Of a stretch of 64,000 nt of DNA, positions 35,748 through 45,905 are shown piece by piece. Where the stretch lies: assembly GCA_964035545.1 (NCBI GenBank), contig OZ037767.1:13852801-13916800 (forward strand). The letters run 5' to 3'. The notes under the pieces are model-generated. The model made no database searches, was not told the origin of the DNA, and saw only the letters and a program-made list of their open reading frames with translations. The position numbers and the translations under genes are program-made. Position 1 is the first letter of the stretch. The number at the start of each line of letters is the position of its first letter. Source of the DNA: Bugula neritina (lineage: Eukaryota > Bryozoa > Gymnolaemata > Cheilostomatida > Bugulidae).

Positions 35748-36091
35748 CCTGGTGTCCAACAGGAGACCCCAGGGCTGTCCAACAGGAGGCCCCAGGGCCG
35801 TATGTGGCCCCCAGCCTACATTTACATGTGACCCTCAAAGGCATAACAAAGAAAATTATTTTGCACACATATATGAATTTAATGTCTTTTTTGTATATAC
35901 ATGCTAAAAACATGCAGCCTGCAGTAACTATTGAGACTTCATTGTGTAATGATTCATAGGAATTTCGAAGAAAGTAATTTGAAAAATACTAATGCTGTGG
36001 CCTCTAACTCAAGCTAAATATTGCAGTGTGGCTCTCACGGTGGAATATTCCATTTAGGTGGCCCTCAACCCGAAAAGGTTGGACACCCCTG
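35748..36091. mobile_element. hAT-like non-autonomous DNA transposon
   Basis: The ends CTGGTGTCCAAC and GTTGGACACCCCTG are inverted and match the CAGGGGTGTCCAAC terminus typical of many hAT MITEs, with GGCCC-rich subterminal sequence. Flanks GTCTATAC and TTCTATAA agree at 6 of 8 bases, consistent with an aged 8-bp hAT target duplication. Confidence 0.75.
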
Positions 36092-37055
36092 TTCTATAAC
36101 AACAATGTTCAGACTTCTTTGTACTAATATATCCATTACTAGCTATTCACAAGTACTTGACTGATCGATTTTAAATTAATAATAATTCTTTAGTAGTTTA
36201 CAAACATTCTTGGTGTAGGGATGAAAAGTTTTTTATTAGCCTGAGCTTTTCAATTTGTAGTACAGGTTTTTAGTTTGGGGCGTATGAAGACACGGCCCCT
36301 TTTGCATAATATAATAATAAATTAGTGATGAGGAAGAAAAATAAATCCTATATGGGATACGTGGGTACATCTGCAACCCCCCATGCTCTTTGTTTATATT
36401 TATTTATACCTCCATTACATTAGATCAGGTGTGTTTGACGGCACGTGGCGTGTGCCTCCCCCAAGAGAGGTTCTGCTGCATGTATTGTCAGCTAAAGGCT
36501 CAAAATAGCTTTTCTAACATTTGTACTGATAATCAATGAATAAATGAAGTGAGAGGTAAAAGTGAGAGAATAGGATAACAATTCCAATTTATTCACAACT
36601 AAGATAATTTTGCAGATAAACTTGAGAGGTTACGTAGAATGTGCATAGGGCCAGTTTTGCAAAGTCACAAAGAATAAAATTTATTGTTTCTATGCTGTCT
36701 ATAATAATTGCCATGAGGATAGATATTCTTGTTAAGGGGGGGGGGGGGGAAGAATAACATTCAGTAGTCATATTTGGGTGATCTATTGGTTTATTTGTGG
36801 ACATAAATATATAATATGAAAAATACTAAAAGGTTGAAAAATATACATTATTACTGTATAAATAATAATACAGTAGAATAAAAACCCGAGGGATAATATT
36901 GTTACTATAAATACTTTAATATAAATACTGCAAGACTAGATAGTTTTAAAAATATAAAAACTTTTTTGCCACATTATACCGGTTTCAGTCATATGGAGTC
37001 TAAATTCAGCCAATCACGTTGCTACAGACTAAATCACATATGTGAGATGCAATCA

Positions 37056-40000
37056 TCATCTGGGATTTTCTACTTCGCTCAAGGTCGTCTCAATGTCAAA
37101 TCTGCACACCGGGCAATTCTTATTGGACACGAGCCACTTGTCAACGCAGTCTCGGTGAAACAGGTGCAGACACGGCAAACGTCTGCAAAAGAAATATTCA
37201 TATAGAGGGAGATGACTCTTTATTTACATCAGAATGGACATAACACATAATACTAGAAAATTGAGTACAATAAACTGCTACACCTCATAGTAGTTTATTG
37301 TACTCAATTTTAGACTGGTAGAATAATGTATACAGTAGTAAACATGATTTCTCCAGCAACAAGGTAATCCGTGCAACTTTAGGAGTTTTCCTATCGCGAT
37401 ATATTATGAATCCTGCGGCTCGCTCTAGTAAAAAATGCAATGCTGGAACAGCTACTTAGTAAACTAAGAAAACAAGACGTGGCGCTCTGCAAGAGTTAGT
37501 AAACTTATGAGGAAACAGCTACACGAATCATAATATATCGCGATAGGAAAACTCCTAAAGTTGCACAAATCAGCTTTTCACTGGGGAAATCATGTTTACT
37601 ACTGTATACATTATTCTACCAGCCTAGAAATGATGGCAATGAGCTACTATGATATTTTTCTCAAGATTAACTATAAAGATATAGAGACAGCAGAAGGAGA
37701 GGATTTGAGTTGTCAATCAGAATGACTCATTTTGTATCTCCTTCATCCGAGAGCTTACCTCACATTCTCGTCTTTCTCAAACTCGCTGATGCATATCGTG
37801 CACTTCTCTAACACCGCAGTACTGCTGGGACCTTCTTCTGACTCACTATGCTTTGAGCTCTCAACCTTCCTGTACTTGTACGCCAGAGTAGTCTCCTCTA
37901 TGGTGGAGTGAGACGCTCCCATACCTCTGTTCTCCATCCAGGACGGCAGAGATGGCGGTCTCATGCCGAATCTCGGGTCAAACGGCCGCAACGGAGGGTA
38001 GGAAGGGGGCTGGAAGGAGTGGACCTGTGGCCCGGAAGGAGGTGCAAATACTGGATCCACCGAGTCAAAAACTACGTTGGGCCAAGTGAAGTGATTATCC
38101 ACCTGCAACACAGGATACTAACCATAATGAGATTGTGCTTTAAGTAAGTACATCTACACAGTAAGTACATCTACATAGTAAGTACACCTACATAGTAAGT
38201 ACATCTACATAGTAAGTACATCTACATAGTAAGTACATCTACATAGTAAGTACATTTACATAGTAAGTACATCTACATAGTAAGTACATCTACATAGTAA
38301 GTACATCTACATAGTAAGTAAAGCAAACTTAGTAAACTCTCCAAGAAAGTAAATATATCATCTAAAAGCAAACAGCCACATCAAATCTTTTGAATCAGAG
38401 AATTAAGACAAAAAGGTGTTAAAGTTCTCACCACGGCCACCGGGCTGATGCTAATATGCATGGGTCCAATTTCATAGTAGCGAACACGAGGGCCCACAAC
38501 TCCCGATCCTTCGCTGCCAGCGTGCTGTTGGCAGGTTGACCTCTGATTGGCCGGCCGTTGGTTGACTGGACGCTGATAGAGAAGCTGTTGATTGGGTGGC
38601 TGAGTCAGAATGCTGTCTCGAGTAGCATAACGCTGAAACCGGGGACGCCGGGGCTGGTTGCTACAATATAATCACAACGTAACGCAATGAGCCGGGGGAC
38701 AACTTCTGTTAATATCCCAGAAAAATGTTGTGTGACCATACGAGAGCATACCCTGATGCTTGCTGAAAGTAGGAGTGCTCAGGTAGATGGTTGCTGCTGC
38801 CAGGCTGTTGGTACCTGCTGCCGGGAGGATGAGTCATGCTGCCGGGTGGATGAGTCATGCTGCCGGGTGGATGAGTCATGCTGCCAGGAGGCTGACTGTT
38901 GGCGACTCGCTGTAGCAGACGCTCGTGTAGAGAACATGCGGGTGGAGGCTCAAACAGAAGACGCTGCAGACATGAAGGTGCAGATGTGACGGGAATTGAA
39001 CCACCAGAGGGAGCTGCAGCCGGTTGAGCCGCTCCTTGACGCCAGCTGGCACCTGCCTGTGTAATCAATCAATCAATACTTGCATTGATATAATTGGGTA
39101 ATAGTTGCTCAAAAAACCTGACTCAGGTTTATTAATGAGTATCGACAAATCATAGAAAAGCAGAAGAAAATAAATCGAAAACTTCAATTCAACAGCGCGA
39201 GATTTTCTAATGCTTCGTACGGGTTAAAACTACTAGTCCTAAAAACTTTTCAGCAAGGAAATAAATATATTATTATGATCGCATGTAAAAGTGTACGGTA
39301 CCAACAAAAAAGAAAAACTTGCCCTGAACAAAGAATATATTAAAAATTACCTGCCGCTCTGTGTCAGCACGTTCCTGGTAAGGGTTGACAGCAGCTGTCA
39401 AATGTAAAATATTGTGAGTAAACAAATGAGATGAATCAGAAGAACAGATGTCGTATGCAATACACTAAATGTCGTATGCAATACACTAAATATCGTATGC
39501 AATACACTAAATGTCGTATGCAATACACTGAATGTCGTATGCAACTTTTAATAAATTTACAACAAAATTTTACAGAAATTAACTATTCAGTTTGACTACC
39601 ACAAAATAAATAAGGGTACAGCTAGCTAGGAGTAACAATGTCGAGTTACCGTCAGGAGAATGACGTCGCCGTCTACTCCGTATTACTGGAGAGGTCGAGG
39701 CTGCGGCCAAAGAGCTCCTGGGAGCCGAGTAAAAGTTGGGGTGACTCGTCGTGTGTCTGTTAGGGCAGGTGAGTCTGTTACGACAACAGCAGGTGGAGCT
39801 GGTCGTCACGTCCAGTAAACTTTCACTCGCTCTGTAAAAGAGTGCTGGGAGAACTTAGTCTAGTGCTGAGATAAGAACTTAGTCTAGTGTTGAGATAAGA
39901 ACTTAGTCTAATGCTGAGATAAGAACTTAGTCTAGTGCTGAGATAAGAACTTAGTCTAGTGTTGAGATAAGAACTTAGTCTAGTGTTGAGATAAGAACTT

Positions 40001-43000
40001 AGTCTAGTGTTGAGATAAGAACTTAGCCTAGTGTTGAGATAAGAACTTAGTCTAGTGTTGAGATAAGAACTTAGTCTAGTGTTGAGATAAGAACTTAGTC
40101 TAGTGTTGAGACAGAAACAGGGTTCAGTGATCAGAAAAGAGCTCAGTCTAGGACAAGACATATGAACTACACGGACCTAGCTGGGATCGGGTGGCCACAT
40201 GAAGCCTGAGGTAGGTACATGCTGTACGTCTCCCGTCTAGCATGCGAGTGACTCGCACCGCCGAGCACTCGAGAACGAGGAACGTTGGGCTGTAAGAGGT
40301 GAGGCTGACTGTTGAATGAGACTGAGTTCATCGTATTTTGTGGCTGAGACTGATGGGCGGGTGAAGCGAACAGCCTTTGTATTGGGAGCCTAGCCCTAGA
40401 CCTATCAGCACAGGAGGGCGTCTGCAAACAGTAACAAGGTCACATGACGCGCAGTGAGAAACTGGACGAGATCTGTGTATATGAGTGCAGTAAACTCCAG
40501 ACTGTTAACTCAGTATAAATTATGTTTGTATGAAAGATATTGAAAAATATACTCATGGAAATCATTGGGCTAATAAACTCGACTCAAAATAATTTGATTT
40601 ACTTCAAAAACACATAATGTTGAGTGATCAGTAAATTAGAACAGTGTATCCCCTGCTGTGTCATCAATAATATGCTTATTTGCAGAGATTTTCACGCTTT
40701 TTTGACAAAACCTATCATTTTAGAACCAATATTAATATAGAAGAGTCCCAAAGGGTTGGCATGAACTTCAGGACTCAGAAAGAAAATTAAATTGAAAGCA
40801 AGTACCTCTGAGTTGTCCCCCCTTTCTTCAGTTCCTTCATTTACCGGATCTATTTCATTGCATTCTTCCTCTGGTGGTTGCTGCATAGATACAAATATAC
40901 ATAGTGTACAGAATACAAAGTTACCAGTATCTATCTTATTAAAAGACATCGAAAGGTTGTAGTAGATATAAGCTAAACTATGTATGTAACGCTAAAGAGA
41001 GAGATGTATGAGGGTCATTTTACTAAATTTAGTACACACTGGAAATCTCCAGTTTTTTTTAGCTATTTTTCACAATTTAGCTGCTAATGAACAAGGGTTT
41101 TTACCCAAAACTAGTAAAATATCAATAAATACACCTAAATAATCAAGATTCTTCTTAATTTTGCTTGATTTCTCATGGTTTTTTCCTATTTATTTAGCTA
41201 ATTTGGACTGCGGACGGTTACAAAAAACCATAACGGTTCGCAATCAAAAGTAGCTCAATAATTAGGAAAAAACATGGGAAATTAAGCAAAATTAAGAAGA
41301 ACCTTGATTATTTAGATGTATTTATTGATATTTTACTAGTTTTGGGTAAAAACCCTTGTTCATTAGCAGCTAAATTGTGAAAAATAGCTAAAAAACTGGA
41401 GATTTCCAGTGTGTACTAAATTAAGTAAAATGACCCATGAATATTTATTTGCACTTCTGGCATTGACTGATAAATCAACAGCGAAATTTGAGAAAAATAG
41501 CTATTAGCAATAATTAGAAAATTACTAACACAACTGATAGCATTTATACCATCAGTCATGTTATTCGTAATAACTGTTGACTCACTAACACAACTAGTCA
41601 CACGACTGACATGACTACTAGTACGACTAGACACTCACAGATATGACTGACTGACTCTCGTTATCAGAGGTTGTGAGGTCGACGAGCTCAGAAGACGGTG
41701 AGGTGGTGAGGTCCACCTCCATTACAGACAAACCCCTGGAAGGAAACAAACTGACCAATCAGAAACACTCTTGGAATTGCAGACTTATTTAGTCATTTGC
41801 TGAGTTTAAAAAATACGCATTTGAGTAGAAAGTTTTCTTTTAGATAAAATAAAAAACAAATAAATGTGTTGATTGAAATAAAATTCTAAATTTGAGAATC
41901 AAATTATTGAATTATTTTTAAAGCTTAAAATGTATTTAAAAATTTAAATATTGTAAATAGAAAAAACAGTATCTAGCACCTCATATCATCTCAGTTAAAC
42001 AAATTCATTTTCTTTAAAATTTATGAAATAATATTTGGGGACAAGTTTTCAACAATTCGTAGGAATAAAAGCAAACTATTACTAGATTACCATAGTAACC
42101 GAATAAACAAACCCAGGTGGTGGACGTAACACGATGATCTCGCTGTCATCACTGTCAGCGTCTGAGTCATAGCTCTGCATGTAACCAGAATTTTGAAAGA
42201 GAGGCTCATCTGGAGAGGTCAAGGGCACACCGAGATGTCGTGCAGCCGAGGCATTTTCCTGGGAATCCAGTCTGTCCATCTGATTGGGTAAAGAGTGGGG
42301 AAGAGCTTGAGAAGAGAGTAGAGATCTGTGATTACTCTGAGAGAAGCTGTGAGCTGGCAGCAGCGAGTCCGTGAGAGAGTCTGAGATAGTGAGCTGGGGG
42401 TAAGGGGGCCCTGCAGGGGGTGGAGGAGGAGGGGGTGAAAGGGCAGTACGTGCCAGTGGTGTAGGTGGAATGAAGGTAGAAGGAGAGAAATGAGAGGGGA
42501 CGGGTAAGGGGGAGGGAAGTACGGTAAAGCGTGGAGGGGGATTTGGTACAGAGATGGAGAGAGTAGACTGGCTGGAGGTGAATGGGTGATACTCTCTAAA
42601 CGCTCCGTAGGACTCACTGAAACAAGATAAAATTTTGACCCTGTAATTTACAATTACAATCTAACTATTGTCAATATTTTAGTTTGAGCTTATCTAAGAA
42701 TTACACAGACAGTGCATATAGCAATTTGCAAGTCAATTACCAACTTGAGCAGTAATTCCTAAAGGGAGCAGCCGTGATCTAGTGGTTAAAGAACTGGCTT
42801 AGTAAACATGAGGCCAGTGGTTCGAATCCCAGTAAAGGTTATTGGTGATGTTAGGAAGAGCATCCAGTCATAATTGCTCCTGTGCCACATATGAATAATT
42901 CCTTAGCCTGATTTAACAAAAAACCTTTCCATCGGGGGTTTCTCACAAACATGGCGATTATAAACTTGCATGAGTTTTTTAAGCAGCAATTCCTAACTCA

Positions 43001-45905
43001 TCAAGTTAATTTTAATACTACATTTTCCCATGACTTTAACAATTCTCTTAATAAACGCTGCCAATAATGCTGATTGAACACGCGAGTGTAGAGGGCTAGA
43101 CAAAACGCTACACAATTCAACCAGACAGCACGTCACCCTGGAATTGTACAGCCGACTACGTTCTGGCTAGAACTACCTGTGAAATGGAGGTAGGGGAGGA
43201 GACTGAGAAGCTAGTGGAGTCTCAGCAAATGGGGCGCCCTGTCGCGGCCCGCAATCTGGTCCCGAGGGTGTAGAAGATGAGCTAGAAGAAAGAGCTGGCT
43301 GCTCTGTGCCAGACTCATACAAAACTGAAACATAAATTCATAAAATGGAATTGCTACAAGTAGGCTGCAACATTAAAGCAATTAAATAAGCAAATTTCAA
43401 CTCTAAAGAAGCGCGACAAGTAACATAGTTTAAAGTTGAGGATGTATTATGACATACATGTAAGTTGGGTTACAGAGAGATAAAATACAAAGAGACGTAA
43501 CTAACCGGGAGGGCTCGGCTGGCTATTTCCTGTGTTGGTTTCTTCTCCAGTTACGGCTGTGTTTGCACGCAGGCTGTAGTCAATGGGCTCGGCGGATGCT
43601 GTAAACCCACGAAATGTAATGTTTTAATTTCACTCACACAGTTCAATGTCACAAAACGGTCACATACATAAGCAACTTAGTTTAGTGAACAGAGATCAAT
43701 ATTTGGACACTGATTGGACAGCTGATGTGTAATACAGATACAGCACACTACACTAAACATGAGTCACCCTAATAGACTGAGTACCCACTAACCGGCACAA
43801 TACTCGTGGTCATTGGCTACAGTCTCCGACTCTCGAACAGCTGGCGGAATAGTGGCGGCAGCACTCAAGTCAGCAGGACTGTCTTGCACACAGGAGCTCT
43901 CCACGTGATTGATCCACGTGTGTATACGTCCCCTGTAACAACATGGTAGACCTAGAACCAGAGGCGTACTTACACCCTACCTCGGTGTGTGTATACGTCC
44001 CCTGTAACAACATGGTAGACCTAGAACTAGAGGCGTACTTACACCCTACCTCGGCGTGTGTATACGTCCCCTGTAACAACATGGTAGACCTAGAACTAGA
44101 GGCGTACTTACACCCTACCTCGGTGTGTGTATACGTCCCCTGTAACAACATGGTAGACCTAGAACCCTGCTGATCTCTCCTCAATACTAATAGCGTATCT
44201 CACATGAATTAGAACTATAGAGACTATAAAATGTAAACACAGCAAGTTCCTACATGCCGAAGAACTGTAGATTAAGCAGAGAAAAAATTGGAAAGTTACC
44301 CAAAGTGTTTACACCACCACCACTAGATATACGGTCAATTACATATGAATGTAATTAAATACAATTACATGAATATTTATCAATTTCAATTATAATTACA
44401 GTTGAAAGTAATGTAATTAATTATGATTACAATTACATGGTAATGTAATTAACTACAATTATAATTAAATTTGTTCCCACAAGGGACAAATAGAAGTTAT
44501 ACAATCTCACTTCTAGAGTCCAACTACTCTGGGAAATTTTGACAGCGAAGAACCTTCTTTGTTCTTATCAGTGATTAATAGGGTGATGCAATACTACATT
44601 GAATTAATCTGAGCTTGTTTAGATTTAAAAGATTTGAAAATTTGAAGTAATTGACATGTAATTATAAAGTAATTGTACAAATTCAATTACATTAAATAAT
44701 CACAATTACATTTTTATACATCAATTACAAATTACTTTCATTTACTTGAAAAAATGTAGTTAATTACAACCAATTACAAATTACAATTACCCCAACCCTG
44801 CTGTCAACACACATACACTCACCTGTCAACAATGTCAGCCGAGTTGACCCGCACTGCCTGGGGTCGCACAAAGTCAGATCTGCTCTCCAGGACGGGAGAG
44901 GAAATGGCCTGCGGAGGCGAGCGGCGGCCATTGTTGTTGAGACGCTGCCTCTCCGACCTCACCGACATCATGTCACTAGAGGGCGCCGGAGACACTACTG
45001 TATCATTGCTGCTGCGGTAGGAGGAGTTCTCTCCGAACGTGGCAAAGTGACTGCTGCTCAAACTGGGAGACGCTGCCAAACATCAAACAGCAGAAATTAT
45101 GAGTCACAACTCAGCTGTCTAACTTACTCAGGTCTGCTGCTGTATATGTTAACATGAAGCCTCTAGTCAACATTACATTAGGAAGAAGTAATTAAGTAGA
45201 ACCTTTATCATTGACTACTTCCTAAGAGCCGTGTGCAAATTTAAGCCTGCGTCAGACGAGATGGTTGCCACGGCAACAGCAGTTCAACTATTGGCCGCAA
45301 TCACTCCAATTTCATTGGCTACTTCAGCAAATGACTTTTTCAAAATTATATGTTTTTATCACTTTACAAGGACAAATTGTTTTATACAAAAATGAATTGG
45401 GTGTTAGATCAAGAGTCTTAAATTCACCTGTTGCATGTTTTGACACTCTTGTTTACCAGTGTCCATTAATATTCCATACTGTGTGGTATATGCTTAAATA
45501 ACAAGTGGTTTTAGCAACATGAAAAATGACTTTTAATGCTGATCATACCAGAAATAGTTGAATAATTTGGCAAGAAAACAAGAGTACAATAATTCTAGTA
45601 ACACTCCATAGAAAGAGACCAACCTCAAGTTATGAATTCATGATATACCACATAGCATTATCTCTCTAGACTTTTACACTTCTGTTATGAGAGAGAAATG
45701 AATAACAACTGCATATATCACAGAGATGTTGGCCACTTACCCACTATCCTAGCATAGTCTGGGACATAGGAGGGCGTGAAGTGAGTGAGTCGGGCCGTGG
45801 GCAGGTACGTTGGGTAGAACGCGATGGAGGGCGGAGCCATTGGCAGAAAGCTGTACTGAGACGGCAGGTAATTGTTGTTGTCAGACGTCTGGTCAACGTG
45901 AGAGG
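37056..45905 (-). CDS. RNF111: Arkadia/RNF111-like RING-H2, SUMO-targeted E3 ubiquitin ligase (15 exons found, 5' end missing)
   Basis: Nuclear E3 ligase; Arkadia enhances TGF-beta/Nodal signalling by ubiquitinating Smad repressors and recognises SUMO chains. Exons in coding order, all phase-consistent: 45741-45905, 44823-45072, 43793-43932, 43506-43598, 43177-43324, 42113-42616, 41639-41735, 40806-40880, 40177-40421, 39650-39831, 39351-39394, 38752-39056, 38432-38660, 37759-38102, 37056-37182 (TGA). About 980 codons. The C-terminus matches Arkadia: [20 protein letters not shown] (NRG/TIER-like box), then [19 protein letters not shown] / [16 protein letters not shown] / CPVCRFDIE. Internal SUMO-interaction-like motifs are [21 protein letters not shown] and [11 protein letters not shown]. 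The rest is Pro/Ser/Gln-rich and probably disordered. The first exon(s) and start codon are not identified; they must lie upstream of 45.9 kb on the minus strand. The family assignment is firm; RNF111 versus an ARK-like paralogue is inferred. Confidence 0.85.
37260..37309. repeat. Short hairpin (ATTGAGTACAATAAACT palindrome)
   Basis: ATTGAGTACAATAAACTGCT and its inverted partner AGTTTATTGTACTCAAT are separated by about 14 bp. It abuts the larger foldback element that follows. Confidence 0.8.
37314..37622. mobile_element. Foldback element inside the intron splitting the Arkadia RING
   Basis: The left arm (about 37314-37410) contains CTGGTAGAATAATGTATACA, GTAAACATGATTTC and CCTATCGCGATATATTATGA. 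The right arm (about 37527-37622) carries the same blocks inverted, with the TGCAACTTTAGGAGTTTTCC motif shared. A roughly 115-bp spacer separates the arms. No transposase is present. Confidence 0.85.
38145..38324. repeat. 17-bp x about 10 minisatellite (AGTAAGTACATCTACAT)
   Basis: Tandem units just upstream of the acceptor of Arkadia exon 37759-38102. On the plus strand each unit contains GTAAGT; on the gene's strand each contains TATGTAG. It begins about 40 bp from the splice acceptor. Confidence 0.9.
39444..39545. repeat. 21-bp x 5 minisatellite (TGTCGTATGCAATACACTAAA)
   Basis: Five near-identical units in the Arkadia intron between exons 39351-39394 and 39650-39831, starting about 50 bp upstream of the acceptor on the minus strand. 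Confidence 0.9.
39840..40112. repeat. 24-bp x about 11 minisatellite in an Arkadia intron
   Basis: The unit AGTCTAGTGYTGAGATAAGAACTT is repeated. On the gene's (minus) strand some units read TTCTTATCTCAGCAC, an acceptor-like sequence, while others have AACAC and lose the AG. It begins about 8 bp upstream of the real acceptor of exon 39650-39831. Confidence 0.9.
41012..41436. mobile_element. 425-bp near-perfect palindromic element
   Basis: GGGTCATTTTACTAAATTTA at the left and TAAATTAAGTAAAATGACCC at the right are the outer ends of two arms of about 190 bp. They stay complementary almost to the centre (about 41200-41250, containing GGACTGCGGACGG). ATGA flanks both sides (41008-41011 and 41437-41440). 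It lies in the Arkadia intron between exons 40806-40880 and 41639-41735. Confidence 0.85.
42764..42981 (+). mobile_element. Full-length MetaSINE-like SINE with target-site duplication
   Basis: The head is GGGAGCAGCCGTGATCTAGT, the B box GGTTCGAATCC, the body GTTAGGAAGAGCATCCAGTC and the tail GGCGATTATAAACTTGCATG. Flanking AGCAGTAATTCCTAA (42748-42762) and AGCAGCAATTCCTAA (42982-42996) differ at one base. It is antisense within an Arkadia intron. Confidence 0.9.
43919..44165 (-). repeat. 67-bp minisatellite amplifying an Arkadia 3' splice site and exon start
   Basis: On the minus strand the unit contains TTGTTACAG/GGGACGTATACACAC, and the copy nearest the coding sequence is the real acceptor and first bases of exon 43793-43932. 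Three further full copies of acceptor plus exon start lie upstream. The extra copies are each followed by GAGGTAGGGTGTAAGT, which offers donor-like sites as well. Overlapping long frames on both strands are repeat artefacts. Confidence 0.9.
44326..44805. mobile_element. Probable hAT-family remnant rich in ATTAC motifs
   Basis: The right end TTACCCCAACCCTG is the inverse of CAGGGTTGGGGTAA, a common hAT terminus. Multiple subterminal AATTAC/GTAATT motifs occur on both sides of a non-repetitive centre. A matching left terminus is not evident, so it may be truncated. Confidence 0.55.

Larger units (their letters stand above)
33876..37055. other. Region between the two RING genes
   Basis: No conserved exon is recognised. 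It contains another GGAGAAATTGAG-family MITE (about 34030-34178), a SINE (34746-34965), a hAT-like MITE (35748-36091) and a poly-G tract (about 36737-36749). The 5' exon(s) of the small RING gene are expected here. Confidence 0.5.

Noticed and set aside
38135-38325. Possible CRISPR-like array of regularly spaced repeats
   Set aside because: The unit is a 17-bp direct tandem repeat without unique spacers in a eukaryotic intron.
39823-40161. 112-codon minus-strand frame with an NTRLSSYL repeat
   Set aside because: It reads the 24-bp intronic minisatellite. The real exon ends at 39831 with a good acceptor.
42219-42617. 132-codon minus-strand Pro/Leu/Ser frame
   Set aside because: It is an out-of-frame shadow of the proline-rich Arkadia exon 42113-42616, whose phase is fixed by its neighbours.
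43870-44184. Repeat-protein-like frame [20 protein letters not shown]
   Set aside because: It is an artefact of the 67-bp minisatellite. The Arkadia exon is read in a different frame from 43932.
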